Assembly (NCBI RefSeq): GCF_037949285.1
Contig: NZ_CP149926.1
Location: 1,343,501-1,407,500, forward strand
Reading direction: 5' to 3'
Source of the DNA: Thioclava sp. GXIMD4216
GTDB taxonomy: Bacteria > Pseudomonadota > Alphaproteobacteria > Rhodobacterales > Rhodobacteraceae
Length of the DNA stretch: 64,000 nt
The translations under genes and the position numbers were made by a program. Below are positions 44,876 to 54,882 of this stretch, piece by piece (position 1 is the first letter of the stretch; each line of letters starts with the position of its first letter). The notes under the pieces were generated by a model. The model was not told the origin of the DNA, ran no database searches, and saw nothing but the letters and a program-made list of their open reading frames with translations.

Positions 44876-46165
44876 TCAGACGAGGGCGCCCTCTACCAGT
44901 TTGGTCTTGCCGCCCAGATAGGGGTGCAGAGCCTCGGGCAGAACCACCGAGCCATCTTCCTGCTGGCCGTTTTCCAGAACGGCGATCAGGCAGCGCCCCA
45001 CGGCCAGACCCGAACCGTTCAGCGTGGCAAGGAATTCGGGCTTGCCACCATCGGCGGGCTTGAAGCGCCCGTTCATGCGGCGGGCCTGAAACTGGCCACA
45101 GGTGGAGACGGAAGAGATCTCGCGATAGGTGTTCTGCCCCGGTAGCCAGACTTCGAGATCATAGGTTTTCTGCGCGCCAAAGCCGATATCGCCGGTGCAT
45201 AGGATGATCCGGCGATAGGGCAGGCCCAGACCTTCCAGCACGGCTTCGGCGCAGGTCAACATGCGCTCATGCTCTTCGATGGCTTTTTCGGGATGGCAGA
45301 TGGTGACCATCTCGACCTTCTCGAACTGGTGCTGGCGTAGCATGCCCGAGGTGTCCTTACCCGCAGAGCCTGCCTCCGAACGGAAGCAGTTGGTATGGGC
45401 GACATAGCGGCGGGGTAGGGTGGCTTCGTCCCAGACTTCGCCGCTGGCGAAATTGGTAAGCGTCACCTCGGCGGTGGGGATCAGCCACCAGCCATTGGTC
45501 GTCTGATAGCTGTCTTCCGAGAATTTCGGCAGCTGGCCGGTGCCCAGCATCGCTTCGTCACGCACCAGAACGGGCGTGATATTCTCGACCAGCCCATGCG
45601 TATCGACATGCAGATCCAGCATGTATTGCGCCAATGCACGGTGGACACGGGCCACACCGCCACGCAGCGCCACAAAGCGCGAGCCGGACAGCTTGGCCGC
45701 CACTTCGAAATCCATATTCGCGCCCACGCCGGACAGCTCGTAATGTTCTTTCGGCGCAAAGCTATAGCTCGGAACGTCGCCCCATTTGCGGATTTCCACA
45801 TTGTCGTCCTCGTCCGCGCCCTGCGGCACCTCGTCGAGCACGATATTGGGGATGGTCATCAGCAGATCGCGCAGCTCCGCATCCTTGGCGCCAGCCTCGG
45901 TCTGCATGGCCGCCACTTCGGCTTTCTTGTCCGCAACCAGCGCGCGCAGACGCTCGAATTCGGCGTCATTGCCTGCGGCCTTGGCCGCGCCGACCTGCTT
46001 GGAGGCGGCATTCTGTTCGGCCTTGGCTTCCTCGGCGGTCTGGATGGCCTTGCGGCGGGCCTCGTCGATCGAGAGGATCTGCGCCGACATCGGCTCCAGC
46101 CCGCGGCGTGCCAGAGCAGCATCGAAGGTTTCGGGATTTTCACGGATCGCGCGAATGTCGTGCAT
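44876..46165 (-). CDS. serS: Seryl-tRNA synthetase
   Basis: This 429-residue class II aminoacyl-tRNA synthetase has an N-terminal antiparallel coiled-coil arm (about 30-100) that contacts the tRNA long arm. Motif 2 lies in [26 protein letters not shown] (about 255-280) and motif 3 in [16 protein letters not shown] (about 385-400). TAEVTLTNF marks the serine-binding loop. The ATG has GAGG upstream. It is followed by a strong terminator. Confidence 0.97.
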   Translation of the reverse strand: MHDIRAIRENPETFDAALARRGLEPMSAQILSIDEARRKAIQTAEEAKAEQNAASKQVGAAKAAGNDAEFERLRALVADKKAEVAAMQTEAGAKDAELRDLLMTIPNIVLDEVPQGADEDDNVEIRKWGDVPSYSFAPKEHYELSGVGANMDFEVAAKLSGSRFVALRGGVARVHRALAQYMLDLHVDTHGLVENITPVLVRDEAMLGTGQLPKFSEDSYQTTNGWWLIPTAEVTLTNFASGEVWDEATLPRRYVAHTNCFRSEAGSAGKDTSGMLRQHQFEKVEMVTICHPEKAIEEHERMLTCAEAVLEGLGLPYRRIILCTGDIGFGAQKTYDLEVWLPGQNTYREISSVSTCGQFQARRMNGRFKPADGGKPEFLATLNGSGLAVGRCLIAVLENGQQEDGSVVLPEALHPYLGGKTKLVEGALV

Positions 46166-46276
46166 GACGGTCCTCTAACTCGCTGTGATTGCGCCTCTGG
46201 CTTTATCCCGATTTGAGTCTCGGGGAAAGGTCGGCAAAACAGCGAATTGCACAAACGTGGCGCGCAGGGCGCAACT

Positions 46277-46615
46277 TCAGGCGCAGAAGAGCTCGTACAT
46301 CGTGGTCAGAAGGCGTTTCACACGTTCGTCACGGATCGAATAAAAGATGGTTTTCCCGTCCCGACGGGTTTCGACAAGGCCATCCTGACGCAGCCGCGCC
46401 AGTTGCTGGCTTACCGCAGCCTGACGCGCGCCCAGCAGGTTTTCCAGATCGCTCACCGAGCGTTCGCCCTCGGTCAGGTGGCACAGGATCATCAGCCGTC
46501 CCTCATGGGACAGGGCTTTCAGCAGCCCCGCTGCCTCTTGTGCCCTTCCGGTCATTTCCTCGGGGGACAGTTTGGCGCCATTCTCTACTTTTTCTGTATC
46601 TAAAACCGAGACCAT
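46277..46615 (-). CDS. ArsR-family regulator, SqrR/BigR (persulfide-sensor) type
   Basis: This 112-residue winged-helix repressor has its HTH in VSDLENLLGARQAAVSQQLARL (about 54-75). It has only two cysteines, C45 (MILCHL) and C111 (ELFCA), 66 residues apart. In the reactive-sulfur sensors SqrR (C41, C107) and BigR the two sensing cysteines have the same separation. I therefore infer persulfide or polysulfide sensing through a tetrasulfide bridge. The ATG at 46615 is chosen for AAGAAGGA at 9 bases; an ATG seven codons earlier has no ribosome-binding site. No sqr or other sulfide-oxidation gene adjoins, so its targets are elsewhere. Confidence 0.8.
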   Translation of the reverse strand: MVSVLDTEKVENGAKLSPEEMTGRAQEAAGLLKALSHEGRLMILCHLTEGERSVSDLENLLGARQAAVSQQLARLRQDGLVETRRDGKTIFYSIRDERVKRLLTTMYELFCA

Positions 46616-46640
46616 AAGGCGCGATCCTTCTTTCATAGGT

Positions 46641-46646
46641 ATTATA
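46641..46646 (-). promoter_or_regulatory. -10 box of the SqrR-like gene
   Basis: TATAAT on the minus strand would start transcription near 46634, giving a leader of about 20 bases to the ATG at 46615. The -35 region is poor, which could mean activation or an alternative sigma factor. Confidence 0.4.
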
Positions 46647-46741
46647 AACGCAATCGCATACCGCGTTCGTTACCAGAAACTTTTTAATTAGATAATACGA
46701 TGCAAATTAACGTCAAATTCGTTTGATCGCAAATCCTTAGT

Positions 46742-47320
46742 TCAGCGCTCAAGAATAAGTTTGTCCGCACTCAGTTCGATACGGGCGAATTTGCTGAGAT
46801 AGGTCATCCCCAGCAGCGAGCCGTCCATCTCGGCGGCGTTGACACTTGCGGGGACGTTGGTGTCGTGGATCGGGCCCAGATCCATTGTGGCAAGCCGGAC
46901 GGGGGCGGTGCGAATCATGCCATTGGCCGTGCTCGCCCGCCCGATAAAGGCCATATCGCTGGTGTTGATGCCCGCCTTTCGGGCATCCTCGCGGCTGAGG
47001 GCGATGGTCGTGGCGCCGGTATCGACGATAAAGCGGATCGGTTTGCCATTGACCTTCGCGGTCAGGTAGAAATGCCCGTCCGGCGCTTTGGGGACCTCGA
47101 TGCGGTTTTCGGCGACGACTTTCTGGCTGGGCAGGACGGTGCTGCGGATGTCGGCCCACAGCCCGACAGCGGCGAGGACGCCCAGAAAGATCAGCGCCCA
47201 GATCGCAAGCTGCTGCAGCCTGCGCGAGAGATTGCGCCTGAAATCGAACATGACATAGCCGCCAACCACTGTCAGCAGCAGAACAAGATAGACAAGCTGG
47301 CCAATATCATCTCCGGTCAT
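46742..47320 (-). CDS. Retropepsin-like aspartic protease (TIGR02281 type), membrane-anchored
   Basis: This 192-residue protein has two N-terminal membrane helices (about 6-24 and 38-56) and a retropepsin domain (about 75-192). The latter contains the catalytic motif VDTGATTIALS (D100) and the hydrophobic flap/strand SLLGMTYLSKF. Such single-lobe enzymes act as dimers; the substrate is unknown. The ATG begins MTGDDIGQ; no strong ribosome-binding site is seen. The same-strand SqrR-like gene follows after 126 bases. Confidence 0.83.
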   Translation of the reverse strand: MTGDDIGQLVYLVLLLTVVGGYVMFDFRRNLSRRLQQLAIWALIFLGVLAAVGLWADIRSTVLPSQKVVAENRIEVPKAPDGHFYLTAKVNGKPIRFIVDTGATTIALSREDARKAGINTSDMAFIGRASTANGMIRTAPVRLATMDLGPIHDTNVPASVNAAEMDGSLLGMTYLSKFARIELSADKLILER

Positions 47321-47411
47321 CGGATATATATGGCGGGCACAGGGCGGAAATGCCAGTGCCTTCTTCTGTCTGGCGCCGGTCTTTTGGTCGGGGGCTTGTG
47401 CCTGTAATCGC

Positions 47412-48050
47412 TTAGAGAATGCCGCTGAGGCCAGCTTTGTGCAGCCCGTCCAGCATGAACTGGATCGCAAGCGCGGCCAGCAGCATCCCCAGCAGCCGTG
47501 TCACCACCATCACGCCGGTGCGCCCCAGCAGGCGCTCGACAGGGGCGGCGATGGCGAAAGAGGCCATCACGCACAGCAGCACCGCCAGCATGACGCCCAG
47601 AATGGCGATCGTATGCAGCGCCGTGCCATCGCCTTGCCCTGTCAGCAGGATCATCGAGGCCATCGCCCCCGGTCCGGCAATCAGCGGGGTTGCCAGCGGG
47701 AAGACCGACGGATCGTCGTGATCGGGGTCTTGCGCATGTTCCTCGCCCTGATCCTGCCGCCGCTTAGTACGCCGCTCGAAGAGCATGTCGAGCGCGGTCA
47801 GGAACAGCAGTACCCCACCCGCAATGCGGAAGGCGGGCATCGAGATGCCGATCCCGTCAAGGATATTCTGCCCGAATAACCCGAACAGCGTCAGCAGCAC
47901 CGCCCCGATGGCCACGGCGCGAAAACCGATCCCGCGCCGCTTCTGGGTGGGCACGCCGCTGGTAAGGGCCATAAAGACCGGTGCAAGGCCGATAGGGTCA
48001 ATAACCACAAACAGCGTGACAAAAGCGGTAAGATAGTCGGCGACAGCCAT
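47412..48050 (-). CDS. MarC-family membrane protein
   Basis: This 212-residue protein has six membrane helices and the MarC/UPF0056 signatures VVIDPIGLAPVFMALT, GIGISMPAFRIAGGVLLF and TPLIAGPGAMASMILL. An unusually charged loop lies between helices 3 and 4 (FERRTKRRQDQGEEHAQD, about 90-108). The family has no settled function; an early multidrug-resistance link was not supported. The start is the ATG beginning MAVADYL. Confidence 0.88.
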   Translation of the reverse strand: MAVADYLTAFVTLFVVIDPIGLAPVFMALTSGVPTQKRRGIGFRAVAIGAVLLTLFGLFGQNILDGIGISMPAFRIAGGVLLFLTALDMLFERRTKRRQDQGEEHAQDPDHDDPSVFPLATPLIAGPGAMASMILLTGQGDGTALHTIAILGVMLAVLLCVMASFAIAAPVERLLGRTGVMVVTRLLGMLLAALAIQFMLDGLHKAGLSGIL

Positions 48051-48289
48051 AAGACCCCCGGAAAAGATGGATGCCAGAATTCTGGCATGAAGACTGCCTT
48101 GCCGGTAGCATGCCGGCAAAGATATGTCACGGGCACTGCTTATAAATCGTGCGAATTTCCACATGTTGCTTAAAATTCACGTCAACGGGAACGATTGGGG
48201 CTTTGATTGAGGAACCGGAGGCCATAAACGTGGTGTCCGATTGGCCTGTCCCCGACCTGTGGTGGCTGGCCCTGCGTGTGGAGTAGACT

Positions 48290-48517
48290 ATGCTGAACAA
48301 TATCGGCCTTCCGGGCCTTCTTCTGATCGCTGTTGTGGTTCTTGTCCTGTTTGGACGCGGCAAGATCTCGTCTTTGATGGGCGAAGTCGGCAAGGGCATT
48401 ACGGCCTTCAAAAAAGGGGTGAAGGACAGCTCGAACGAGATCGAGGATGCCAGCAACGACCCCTCACGCACCGAGGCGCGTGATGTGACCCCCGAGGACA
48501 AGAAAGACAAGGTCTGA
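48290..48517 (+). CDS. tatA: Sec-independent translocase TatA
   Basis: This 75-residue protein has one membrane helix (about 5-20) ending FGRGK, an amphipathic helix with [14 protein letters not shown] and an acidic tail. It forms the variable pore of the twin-arginine system with TatB and TatC, which follow at once. Likely client in this window: the Tat-signal OpgG/OpgD protein at 8184-9794. Confidence 0.95.
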   Translation: MLNNIGLPGLLLIAVVVLVLFGRGKISSLMGEVGKGITAFKKGVKDSSNEIEDASNDPSRTEARDVTPEDKKDKV

Positions 48518-48545
48518 GCTGCGAGACAGCGGCTGGAGGCCCTGA

Positions 48546-49034
48546 ATGTTTGATATCGGTTGGAGCGAACTTCTGGTTATCGGCGTGGTCGCCTTGATCG
48601 TCGTCGGGCCGAAGGATCTTCCTGTCATGTTCCGGACCCTCGGGCGTCTGACAGGGAAGGCCAAGGCGATGGCCCGCGAGTTCTCGCGGGCGATGGAGGA
48701 TGCGGCAGATCAGGCCGGTCTTGCCGAAACCTCCAAAGAGCTGAAAGGGCTGACGTCCAAGAAGGCTCTGGGCTTGGATGCGCTGGAACGCGCGACCGAG
48801 AAGTTCGAGAAATGGCAGCCCGGCCTGCCCAAAGCGGCCACCAGCCCGCAAGCGGCAGAGCAGGCCACGGCCCCCGTAGCCGAGCCTGATCCCAATCTGG
48901 CGGCGCAAATCGACCCGTCCGAGCTTGCGGACGAGCCCGAGATCGCACCGCCGAGCCACCCTGCCGAGGTACCGGCCACCGATGCGCCGGTTGCGGCGCA
49001 GGATCGGGGCGCGGAAAGAAAAGAGACGCCATGA
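48546..49034 (+). CDS. tatB: Sec-independent translocase TatB
   Basis: This 162-residue protein has the TatB pattern [19 protein letters not shown], then VGPKDLP, a long amphipathic helix and an Ala/Pro/Glu-rich tail. It acts with TatC as signal receptor. It ends in ATGA overlap (4 bases) with tatC. Confidence 0.95.
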   Translation: MFDIGWSELLVIGVVALIVVGPKDLPVMFRTLGRLTGKAKAMAREFSRAMEDAADQAGLAETSKELKGLTSKKALGLDALERATEKFEKWQPGLPKAATSPQAAEQATAPVAEPDPNLAAQIDPSELADEPEIAPPSHPAEVPATDAPVAAQDRGAERKETP

Positions 49035-49894
49035 GCGCCGAGAACGATATTGAAGACAGCGCAGCGCCGCTGATCGAACACCTTGCTGAATTGCGCACGC
49101 GTATCCTGTATTCGCTGGCCGCTTTCATTGTGGCGATGGTGGCCTGCTATGCCGTCTGGAACCCGATCTTCAACTTCCTGACCCATCCGATCTGCCATGC
49201 TCTGGCGGATCGCGGCCAGCATTGCGGGCTCTATCTGATCAAGCTGCAGGAAGGCTTCTTCGTCGCGGTGACGATCTCGTTCATGGGCGGGTTTGCCCTG
49301 TCTTTCCCGATTATCGCCTACCAGATGTGGCGTTTCGTGGCGCCGGGGCTCTATCGCTCGGAGAAAAACGCGTTTCTGCCGTTCCTGATCGCCTCGCCGA
49401 TCATGTTCTTTGCCGGCGCGGCTTTTGCCTATTACGTGATCCTGCCGCTTGCGTTCAATTTCTTTCTCGGCTTCCAGCAGGGCGGATTTACTCCCGACGG
49501 GGCCGCGGCCAATGATATGGCCGCTATCGGTTTTCAGGGCTCGGTGCAGGAATACCTGTCGCTGACCGTGAAATTCGTGATGGCCTTCGGGATCTGTTTC
49601 CAGTTGCCGGTGTTGCTGTCGCTGATGGGCAAGGCGGGGCTGGTCTCTGCGGCTGGTCTGGGCAGCGTGCGCAAATATGCGGTTGTGGCCATCCTGATCG
49701 TGGCAGCTATCGCGACCCCGCCTGATGTCATCTCGCAGGTGATCCTGTTCACGGTCGTCTACGGTCTTTACGAGGTGTCGATCTTCCTTGTGCGCCGGAT
49801 CGAGCGTAACCGCGAAGCGCGGATGCGGGCGGAGGGGACATGGGTCGAAGAGGATGACGAGGACGACGAGGACCCCGAGAACAAATCCTCCTGA
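49031..49894 (+). CDS. tatC: Sec-independent translocase TatC
   Basis: This 287-residue six-helix membrane protein has [14 protein letters not shown] at the N terminus and a conserved glutamate loop [25 protein letters not shown]. The acidic C-terminal tail ([11 protein letters not shown]) is longer than in enterobacterial TatC. It is the last gene of tatABC, followed by a terminator. Confidence 0.96.
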   Translation: MSAENDIEDSAAPLIEHLAELRTRILYSLAAFIVAMVACYAVWNPIFNFLTHPICHALADRGQHCGLYLIKLQEGFFVAVTISFMGGFALSFPIIAYQMWRFVAPGLYRSEKNAFLPFLIASPIMFFAGAAFAYYVILPLAFNFFLGFQQGGFTPDGAAANDMAAIGFQGSVQEYLSLTVKFVMAFGICFQLPVLLSLMGKAGLVSAAGLGSVRKYAVVAILIVAAIATPPDVISQVILFTVVYGLYEVSIFLVRRIERNREARMRAEGTWVEEDDEDDEDPENKSS

Positions 49895-49917
49895 ACTTTG
49901 CACTGACAGATTTATCG

Positions 49918-49951
49918 CCCCGGAGATGCTTGCCATGTCCGGGGTTCATTT
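49918..49951 (+). terminator. Terminator of tatABC
   Basis: CCCCGGA/TCCGGGG with a 13-base loop is followed by TTCATTTT, 23 bases after the tatC stop. Confidence 0.62.
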
Positions 49952-49966
49952 TCGAAGGACGATCCC

Positions 49967-50986
49967 ATGCACCGCAATGACCTGAAATACGAATTGGCGC
50001 GCCGTAACCTGACCAACCAGGATCTGGGCACGGCGACGGGGCTGCGCGAGGATATTCTGGTCCAGTTTCTTGATGGCCAGCGCCCGCTGCAAGATGCCGA
50101 GGAGGGGCGCATTCTGGACTATCTGTCAAGCGTGACCCCGCAAGGCGGGCAAGACGCCCTGACCCGCATCGCGGAGGCGCTTGAACGCATGTCGCCTGCG
50201 CCGATGCCTGCCCCCGACTTTGCCGCCGCGACCGCTTTCGCGTGGCGCACGTCTCCTGACCGGCTGGATCCGGTGGCCGAGGTCAATGGGGTGGATTTCG
50301 ATCTGCTGCAGGGCATCGACCGGTCCCGCGATATCCTGCTGACGAACACGTTGCAATTCGCGCGCGGGGCGGCGGCCAATAACGCCCTGCTTTGGGGCTC
50401 GCGCGGTATGGGCAAGTCGTCCCTGGTGAAGGCGGCCCATGCGCAGGCCGTCAAACAGGGCTTGCCGCTTAAACTGGTGGAGCTGTCGCGCGACGATCTG
50501 CCATCTGTCGGGCGTCTGCTGGCGCATCTGCGCGCGGCTCCCGAAATCCGCTTCATCCTGTTTTGTGATGATCTGTCCTTCGATCACGATGACCGGCATT
50601 ACAAATCGCTGAAGGCCATTCTGGATGGCGGGATCGAAGGGCGCCCGTCAAATGTCATTCTTTACGCAACCTCGAACCGCCGCCATCTGATGCCGCGCGA
50701 TATGATCGAGAACGAGCGCTCTACCGCGATCAATCCGGGCGAGGCGGTGGAGGAGAAAGTGTCCCTGTCCGACCGGTTCGGTCTGTGGCTGGGCTTCCAT
50801 CCCTGTTCGCAGGACGATTATCTCAAGATGATCCGCGCCTATTGCGACCGTTACGGTCTTACGATTTCGGATGAGGCGCTTTGGGCGGAGGCAATCGAGT
50901 GGCAGGCCACACGCGGGTCACGTTCGGGGCGCGTGGCATGGCAGTTCGTCACCGATCTCGCAGGTCGTCAGGGCGTTGCCCTGTGA
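49967..50986 (+). CDS. DUF815 AAA-type ATPase
   Basis: This 339-residue cytoplasmic ATPase has an N-terminal helical segment (about 1-75, possible HTH: LTNQDLGTATGLREDIL). The P-loop is WGSRGMGKSS (about 143-152), Walker B is RFILFCDDLSF (about 198-208) and sensor 1 is VILYATSNRRHL (about 230-241). An arginine-rich C-terminal lid follows. The function of DUF815 is unknown. The ATG has AAGGA at 7 bases. It often lies near tat or sec genes in relatives, but that is memory rather than evidence here. Confidence 0.86.
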   Translation: MHRNDLKYELARRNLTNQDLGTATGLREDILVQFLDGQRPLQDAEEGRILDYLSSVTPQGGQDALTRIAEALERMSPAPMPAPDFAAATAFAWRTSPDRLDPVAEVNGVDFDLLQGIDRSRDILLTNTLQFARGAAANNALLWGSRGMGKSSLVKAAHAQAVKQGLPLKLVELSRDDLPSVGRLLAHLRAAPEIRFILFCDDLSFDHDDRHYKSLKAILDGGIEGRPSNVILYATSNRRHLMPRDMIENERSTAINPGEAVEEKVSLSDRFGLWLGFHPCSQDDYLKMIRAYCDRYGLTISDEALWAEAIEWQATRGSRSGRVAWQFVTDLAGRQGVAL

Positions 50987-51006
50987 TCAAAGGGGGTAGG
51001 AGCGGA

Positions 51007-51165
51007 TTACTCGATCCGCTCCATCAGCCGCGCCACTCCGACGCAGCCCAGCAAAACCAATGCGACGGCGGGGGCGGGGATCCCTGCCGAAATGGCGAAC
51101 CACAAGGTTGCTCCGGCTGCGACAAGCACGGCCAGGATGAGCAAGAGGAAGGTTGGTAACGGCAT
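51007..51165 (-). CDS. 52-residue predicted membrane protein
   Basis: This very small protein has two hydrophobic segments (about 4-24 and 31-46) joined by AISAGIPAP, with a charged end MERIE. The start ATG is preceded by TAAGGAG at 5 bases, a strong ribosome-binding site, and codon use resembles the surroundings. It is convergent with the DUF815 gene 20 bases away. No family recognised. Confidence 0.6.
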   Translation of the reverse strand: MPLPTFLLLILAVLVAAGATLWFAISAGIPAPAVALVLLGCVGVARLMERIE

Positions 51166-51431
51166 CGGTTTCTCCTTACCTTTCCAATATGGGACGGCAA
51201 AAGGTTAAGGAAAAGATGGGTCGCGCCATGATAAGCTCTAAAAATATCACAAAATTGCAATATGCAGTGATTTGGCCCGTGAAACGCCTAGTGCTTGTGC
51301 AGTCCGGCGGCGTTTCAAAAGTGTGACAGAATCGGCCTGACGGTGAGTTGGGGCTCTGGGGGCTTGGGGAGCCGTATGCTGCGGGCCTCTGCCGGAAGCG
51401 GTCAGCCTCAGGTCCGCAGATCGCGGCGCCG

Positions 51432-52388
51432 TTATGCGCCGTTCGAAAACCGGCCCAGAGCCTGTGCGATCTGATCCAGCGTTGGACGTGAGGATTTCGG
51501 CGTGCGGGCAAGGGCGTCGCGCATGGCTGCCAGATGTGCGCCCTGAGTGCCGCAGCAACCGCCGATGATCCGTGCGCCGCAATCCCGCGCCATCAAGGCA
51601 TATTCGGCCATTAACTCTGGCGTGCCGGTATAGTGCAGCTCTCCATGATGGAAATGGGGGACGCCGGCATTCGACTTCGCAATCAGCGGGATATCCGTTC
51701 CGCTGGCGGCCATTTCCAGAATGCTGCGCAAAAGATCCGATGCCCCCATGCCGCAATTCGCTCCGGCGGCCACGGGTTTATATGCCAGCTTGTCCAGCTT
51801 GCGGGTGAACTCGGTGGGGCTGACCCCCATCATGCTGCGTCCGGCAGTGTCGAAATTCATGCTGATGCACCATTCCATCGCGCAGTCGCGTGCGACGATT
51901 TCTGCAACATGGACCTCCTCGAGGGAGGAAAGCGTTTCAAACCATAGCAGATCGACCCCACCTTCGCGCAAGGCGCGCGCCTGCTCCGTATAGATCTCGA
52001 CGGCGCGTTGGCGGGTCATCGTCCCCATCGGGGCAAAAATCTCGCCCGTCGGTCCGATGGACCCTGCCACGATCACAGGGTCGGGGGCCTGATCGGCAAT
52101 CTTGCGCGCCAGTCGGGCCGCTGCGGTGGCCAGCAGCGGGGCCTGTGCGCCACGTCCGAAACGTTCAAGCTGGCAGCGATTGCCGCCATAGCTGTTGGTG
52201 CACAGGATCTGCGCGCCATTTTCCAGCGCCTCCTGATGAAGGGCCGTGACATGCTCCGGATGTTCCACAGACCATAGCTCGGCGGGATGGCCGGCGGGCA
52301 GCCCCATATTGAACAGGGTCGTGCCGGTTGCGGCATCCGCGAGCAGAGTATCGTTCTCTGCAAGGAGCTGCTGTAATCGCTTGGTCAT
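51432..52388 (-). CDS. Homocysteine S-methyltransferase family protein (BmtB-like)
   Basis: This 318-residue TIM-barrel methyltransferase transfers a methyl group to homocysteine to make methionine. It has the N-terminal LADAATGTTLF and the zinc ligand pattern GANCGMG (about 205-211) with GGCCGT (about 284-289). Stand-alone proteins of this type act with separate cobalamin and folate or betaine modules in Rhodobacterales; the methyl donor is not evident. Methylated-amine use fits the sarcosine oxidase operon in the same region. It lies downstream of the MprF-like gene by 95 bases. Confidence 0.87.
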   Translation of the reverse strand: MTKRLQQLLAENDTLLADAATGTTLFNMGLPAGHPAELWSVEHPEHVTALHQEALENGAQILCTNSYGGNRCQLERFGRGAQAPLLATAAARLARKIADQAPDPVIVAGSIGPTGEIFAPMGTMTRQRAVEIYTEQARALREGGVDLLWFETLSSLEEVHVAEIVARDCAMEWCISMNFDTAGRSMMGVSPTEFTRKLDKLAYKPVAAGANCGMGASDLLRSILEMAASGTDIPLIAKSNAGVPHFHHGELHYTGTPELMAEYALMARDCGARIIGGCCGTQGAHLAAMRDALARTPKSSRPTLDQIAQALGRFSNGA

Positions 52389-52483
52389 GGTACCACTCGT
52401 CCGTCGGATGCGCAGGGCAGCCGGAGGCCATCAGGGACCCGCGCTGCGTGCTCCACTTGCCACGCAAGGGCGCCGAGTTCAAT

Positions 52484-54613
52484 TCACTCCCTGTGGATAG
52501 ATGTCTGCGGCAGGGGCGGTGGCTTGCGGATGATCCGCGCGATATCGGCCGCCGCAAGGGCAAGGGCCGATCGCGAGGGGGCGGCAATATAAAGTGTGCT
52601 CAACTGGGGGGCAAACCCCATTTTGAACTGGCGCAACCCGACGGCTCCCCGTCCTTTTTCCGCGCGCCGCCAGATCATCGCCGCAGGTCCTTCGATCTGA
52701 TCCGGGCGGGGAGGGAGCGCGGCGAGAGACAGGCGCGGGCAGTTTTCCGCCCGTGCCGCCTCTATCGCTGTGACGATCAGTTGGTGCATGGTGCCATCCG
52801 GCGCGTCATCGGTCGTGCGCATCAGGTCCAGAGCCCATTCGTGGCTGTTGCTATGGAAACTGGCAAACCCCACCAATCGCCCTGCATGCCAGGCCAGAAT
52901 GACCTCATGGCCGCTGACATATCCGGCGTCAAAGCGCCCCATGGAAAACCCCCTTTCGCCGCCGCGGGCGAGGGCCCATTCTGCCGCGACCTCCGTCATC
53001 TGCGCGAGCGGCATCTCGTCAATACAGTGAAGGCATTCCACCCCCGCTTTTTTGGCTTTGCGCAACTTGCGCCTCAGGCCTGATAGGGCGGGACCATCAA
53101 GGGAAAACCGGTCTGGACGCAGCCAGCATTCCTGCGCGACAGGCGTCACCGCCCAGCCCGCCCTGCGGGCCTCTAGTGCCGTGCGCGCATTGATCTTGTA
53201 AAGGCAGGCCAATCGTCCCTGATCGCGGGCCTCGATCCTGAGGCTGCGCAACATTTCCGGCAGGGAGTGCGCCCCGACCGGATCGCGCAGCCCCACCAAG
53301 GCCTGCTGTGTCTGGCCGATCATCCAGCCCGAGCGCATGTTCTCGCCCAGCAGAACGAAATGTTCGCCCTGACGGAGAATGCCGAATTCGGCATGGGGGC
53401 TTTGCGCTGCCAGAGCGGCGATGCGGGGGGTGAATTCACGGGCGGCAGGCACCAGGCGCCCGCGCGGCGGCAGATGCCTTACCGGCGCGCCAAGTGCCAG
53501 CATGCCGAGGGCCAAGGCTGCGGGCGCACCGTAATACACAACGCGCCACGCCACGATCGCGGCCAGAAGCGGGGCCTGCTCGGCTCCGGGCAGCAGCATC
53601 AGAAGCGTCACCTCGAACGGCCCGACCCCGCCCGGCGTGCCGGAAATGAAGCCCGCACCCAATGCCAGCAGAAAGGCCGGATAGAGCGCCACCAGAGGGT
53701 GCACGGTTTCAGCGGGCAACAAAACCCAGAGCGCAAGCGCGGCAAAAGCGGTGTCGAGGACGGTCAGCCACAGAATCCGCCCCATGATCGGCAGGCTGGG
53801 CAGGCGCGGCTGCCATTTTCCGATCTTGACGACAGGGTTCCACAGCGCAAGTGCGGCCACACCGCCACCCAGAAACAGCCCCAGAAGGGCAAAACCCTGT
53901 AGGGCAAAAACGGGCAGGCCCGGCAGCTGCACGGGCGTGATGATGACCACGATCGCCGTGACGACCGCCCAGCCTGCCAGAAAGGTCGCAGCGACCATGG
54001 CCGTCATCTTAGAGGCTTCGATCATCGAGAAGCCGGGCAGCATCCGCCAGCGCACAAGCGCGCCGGAAATCAGACCGAAGCCCACGGTCTGCGAGATCGC
54101 GATCGATACCCAGCCCGCGCGTCTGGCCTGCTGGTCGTGCTGGCCGGTCTCCATGATCTTGTGGATCAGCGCGTCATAATTGGCCAGTGCCGCAAAGGAG
54201 AGACATGTCGCAAGCATCGCGCCCATCCATTGCAAGGCGGAGACCTGCGTGAGCGACGAGAGAATCGCCGTATAATCGAGCCCGGTTACACGGTCGCGCA
54301 GAACCCATGCAAAAGCCGCCAGCATCACAATCGCGGCCAGTTGCCGCCGCACCGCTTTGCCCCATGCCAGAGACTGCGTCTTGGCCGGAATCTCTGCCGG
54401 ATCCGCCAGTGCCTCGGCGGGGCCATCCGCCTCTAGAAGACGTGCGGTTTCGGCCATGATCATCGCCTCCGGATGGCGTTCGGCATAGGACGGATCGGAG
54501 AGATCGGGGGCGGGCAGTGCGATGTCATGGCTTCGGGCATCCAGAACGGTCCTGTCCAGCCATGCTTTTGCTTCTGATGCCTGTTGTCCGGCAATTTTTC
54601 CGTAATGACGCAT
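52484..54613 (-). CDS. MprF-like bifunctional protein (lipid flippase and DUF2156 aminoacyltransferase)
   Basis: This 709-residue membrane protein has a cytoplasmic N-terminal extension (about 1-88) and a hydrophobic flippase domain of about 8-10 helices (90-385, with [15 protein letters not shown]). The C-terminal GNAT-like domain of lysylphosphatidylglycerol synthases is at about 405-690. [21 protein letters not shown] and [18 protein letters not shown] are typical of the latter. It would transfer lysine or another amino acid from tRNA to phosphatidylglycerol, changing surface charge. The ATG follows GGAGG at 7 bases; a GTG one codon earlier is possible. Aminoacyl specificity unknown. Confidence 0.86.
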   Translation of the reverse strand: MRHYGKIAGQQASEAKAWLDRTVLDARSHDIALPAPDLSDPSYAERHPEAMIMAETARLLEADGPAEALADPAEIPAKTQSLAWGKAVRRQLAAIVMLAAFAWVLRDRVTGLDYTAILSSLTQVSALQWMGAMLATCLSFAALANYDALIHKIMETGQHDQQARRAGWVSIAISQTVGFGLISGALVRWRMLPGFSMIEASKMTAMVAATFLAGWAVVTAIVVIITPVQLPGLPVFALQGFALLGLFLGGGVAALALWNPVVKIGKWQPRLPSLPIMGRILWLTVLDTAFAALALWVLLPAETVHPLVALYPAFLLALGAGFISGTPGGVGPFEVTLLMLLPGAEQAPLLAAIVAWRVVYYGAPAALALGMLALGAPVRHLPPRGRLVPAAREFTPRIAALAAQSPHAEFGILRQGEHFVLLGENMRSGWMIGQTQQALVGLRDPVGAHSLPEMLRSLRIEARDQGRLACLYKINARTALEARRAGWAVTPVAQECWLRPDRFSLDGPALSGLRRKLRKAKKAGVECLHCIDEMPLAQMTEVAAEWALARGGERGFSMGRFDAGYVSGHEVILAWHAGRLVGFASFHSNSHEWALDLMRTTDDAPDGTMHQLIVTAIEAARAENCPRLSLAALPPRPDQIEGPAAMIWRRAEKGRGAVGLRQFKMGFAPQLSTLYIAAPSRSALALAAADIARIIRKPPPLPQTSIHRE

Positions 54614-54771
54614 CACTCGTCCTCCGTTTCGCGAGAGCGAGACTAGGGCGAAGGCCCTTACACGAGCTTAACGTTCATAACACACTGCTACGGGTTGTGC
54701 TGTTTTTGCGCGTCGCGCGTCACAAAGCGCCGGAAATGCCAAGTGCGGAACCTTTGGTTTGCGTTGCAGGC

Positions 54772-54800
54772 TTGCGGCGAAAGAGGGCTTGGCCTATAGG
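54772..54800 (+). promoter_or_regulatory. purC: Promoter of purC
   Basis: TTGCGG (54772-54777), a 17-base spacer and TATAGG (54795-54800) give a transcript start near 54807 and a leader of about 75 bases to the purC ATG. Confidence 0.5.
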
Positions 54801-54882
54801 GGCGAGAAAGGGCATAGGTTTGCCCGCATGTCCGATTGGCGCGCATGGGGCGCGTCCGGGTCATTATCCGAGTGGAGAGCAC

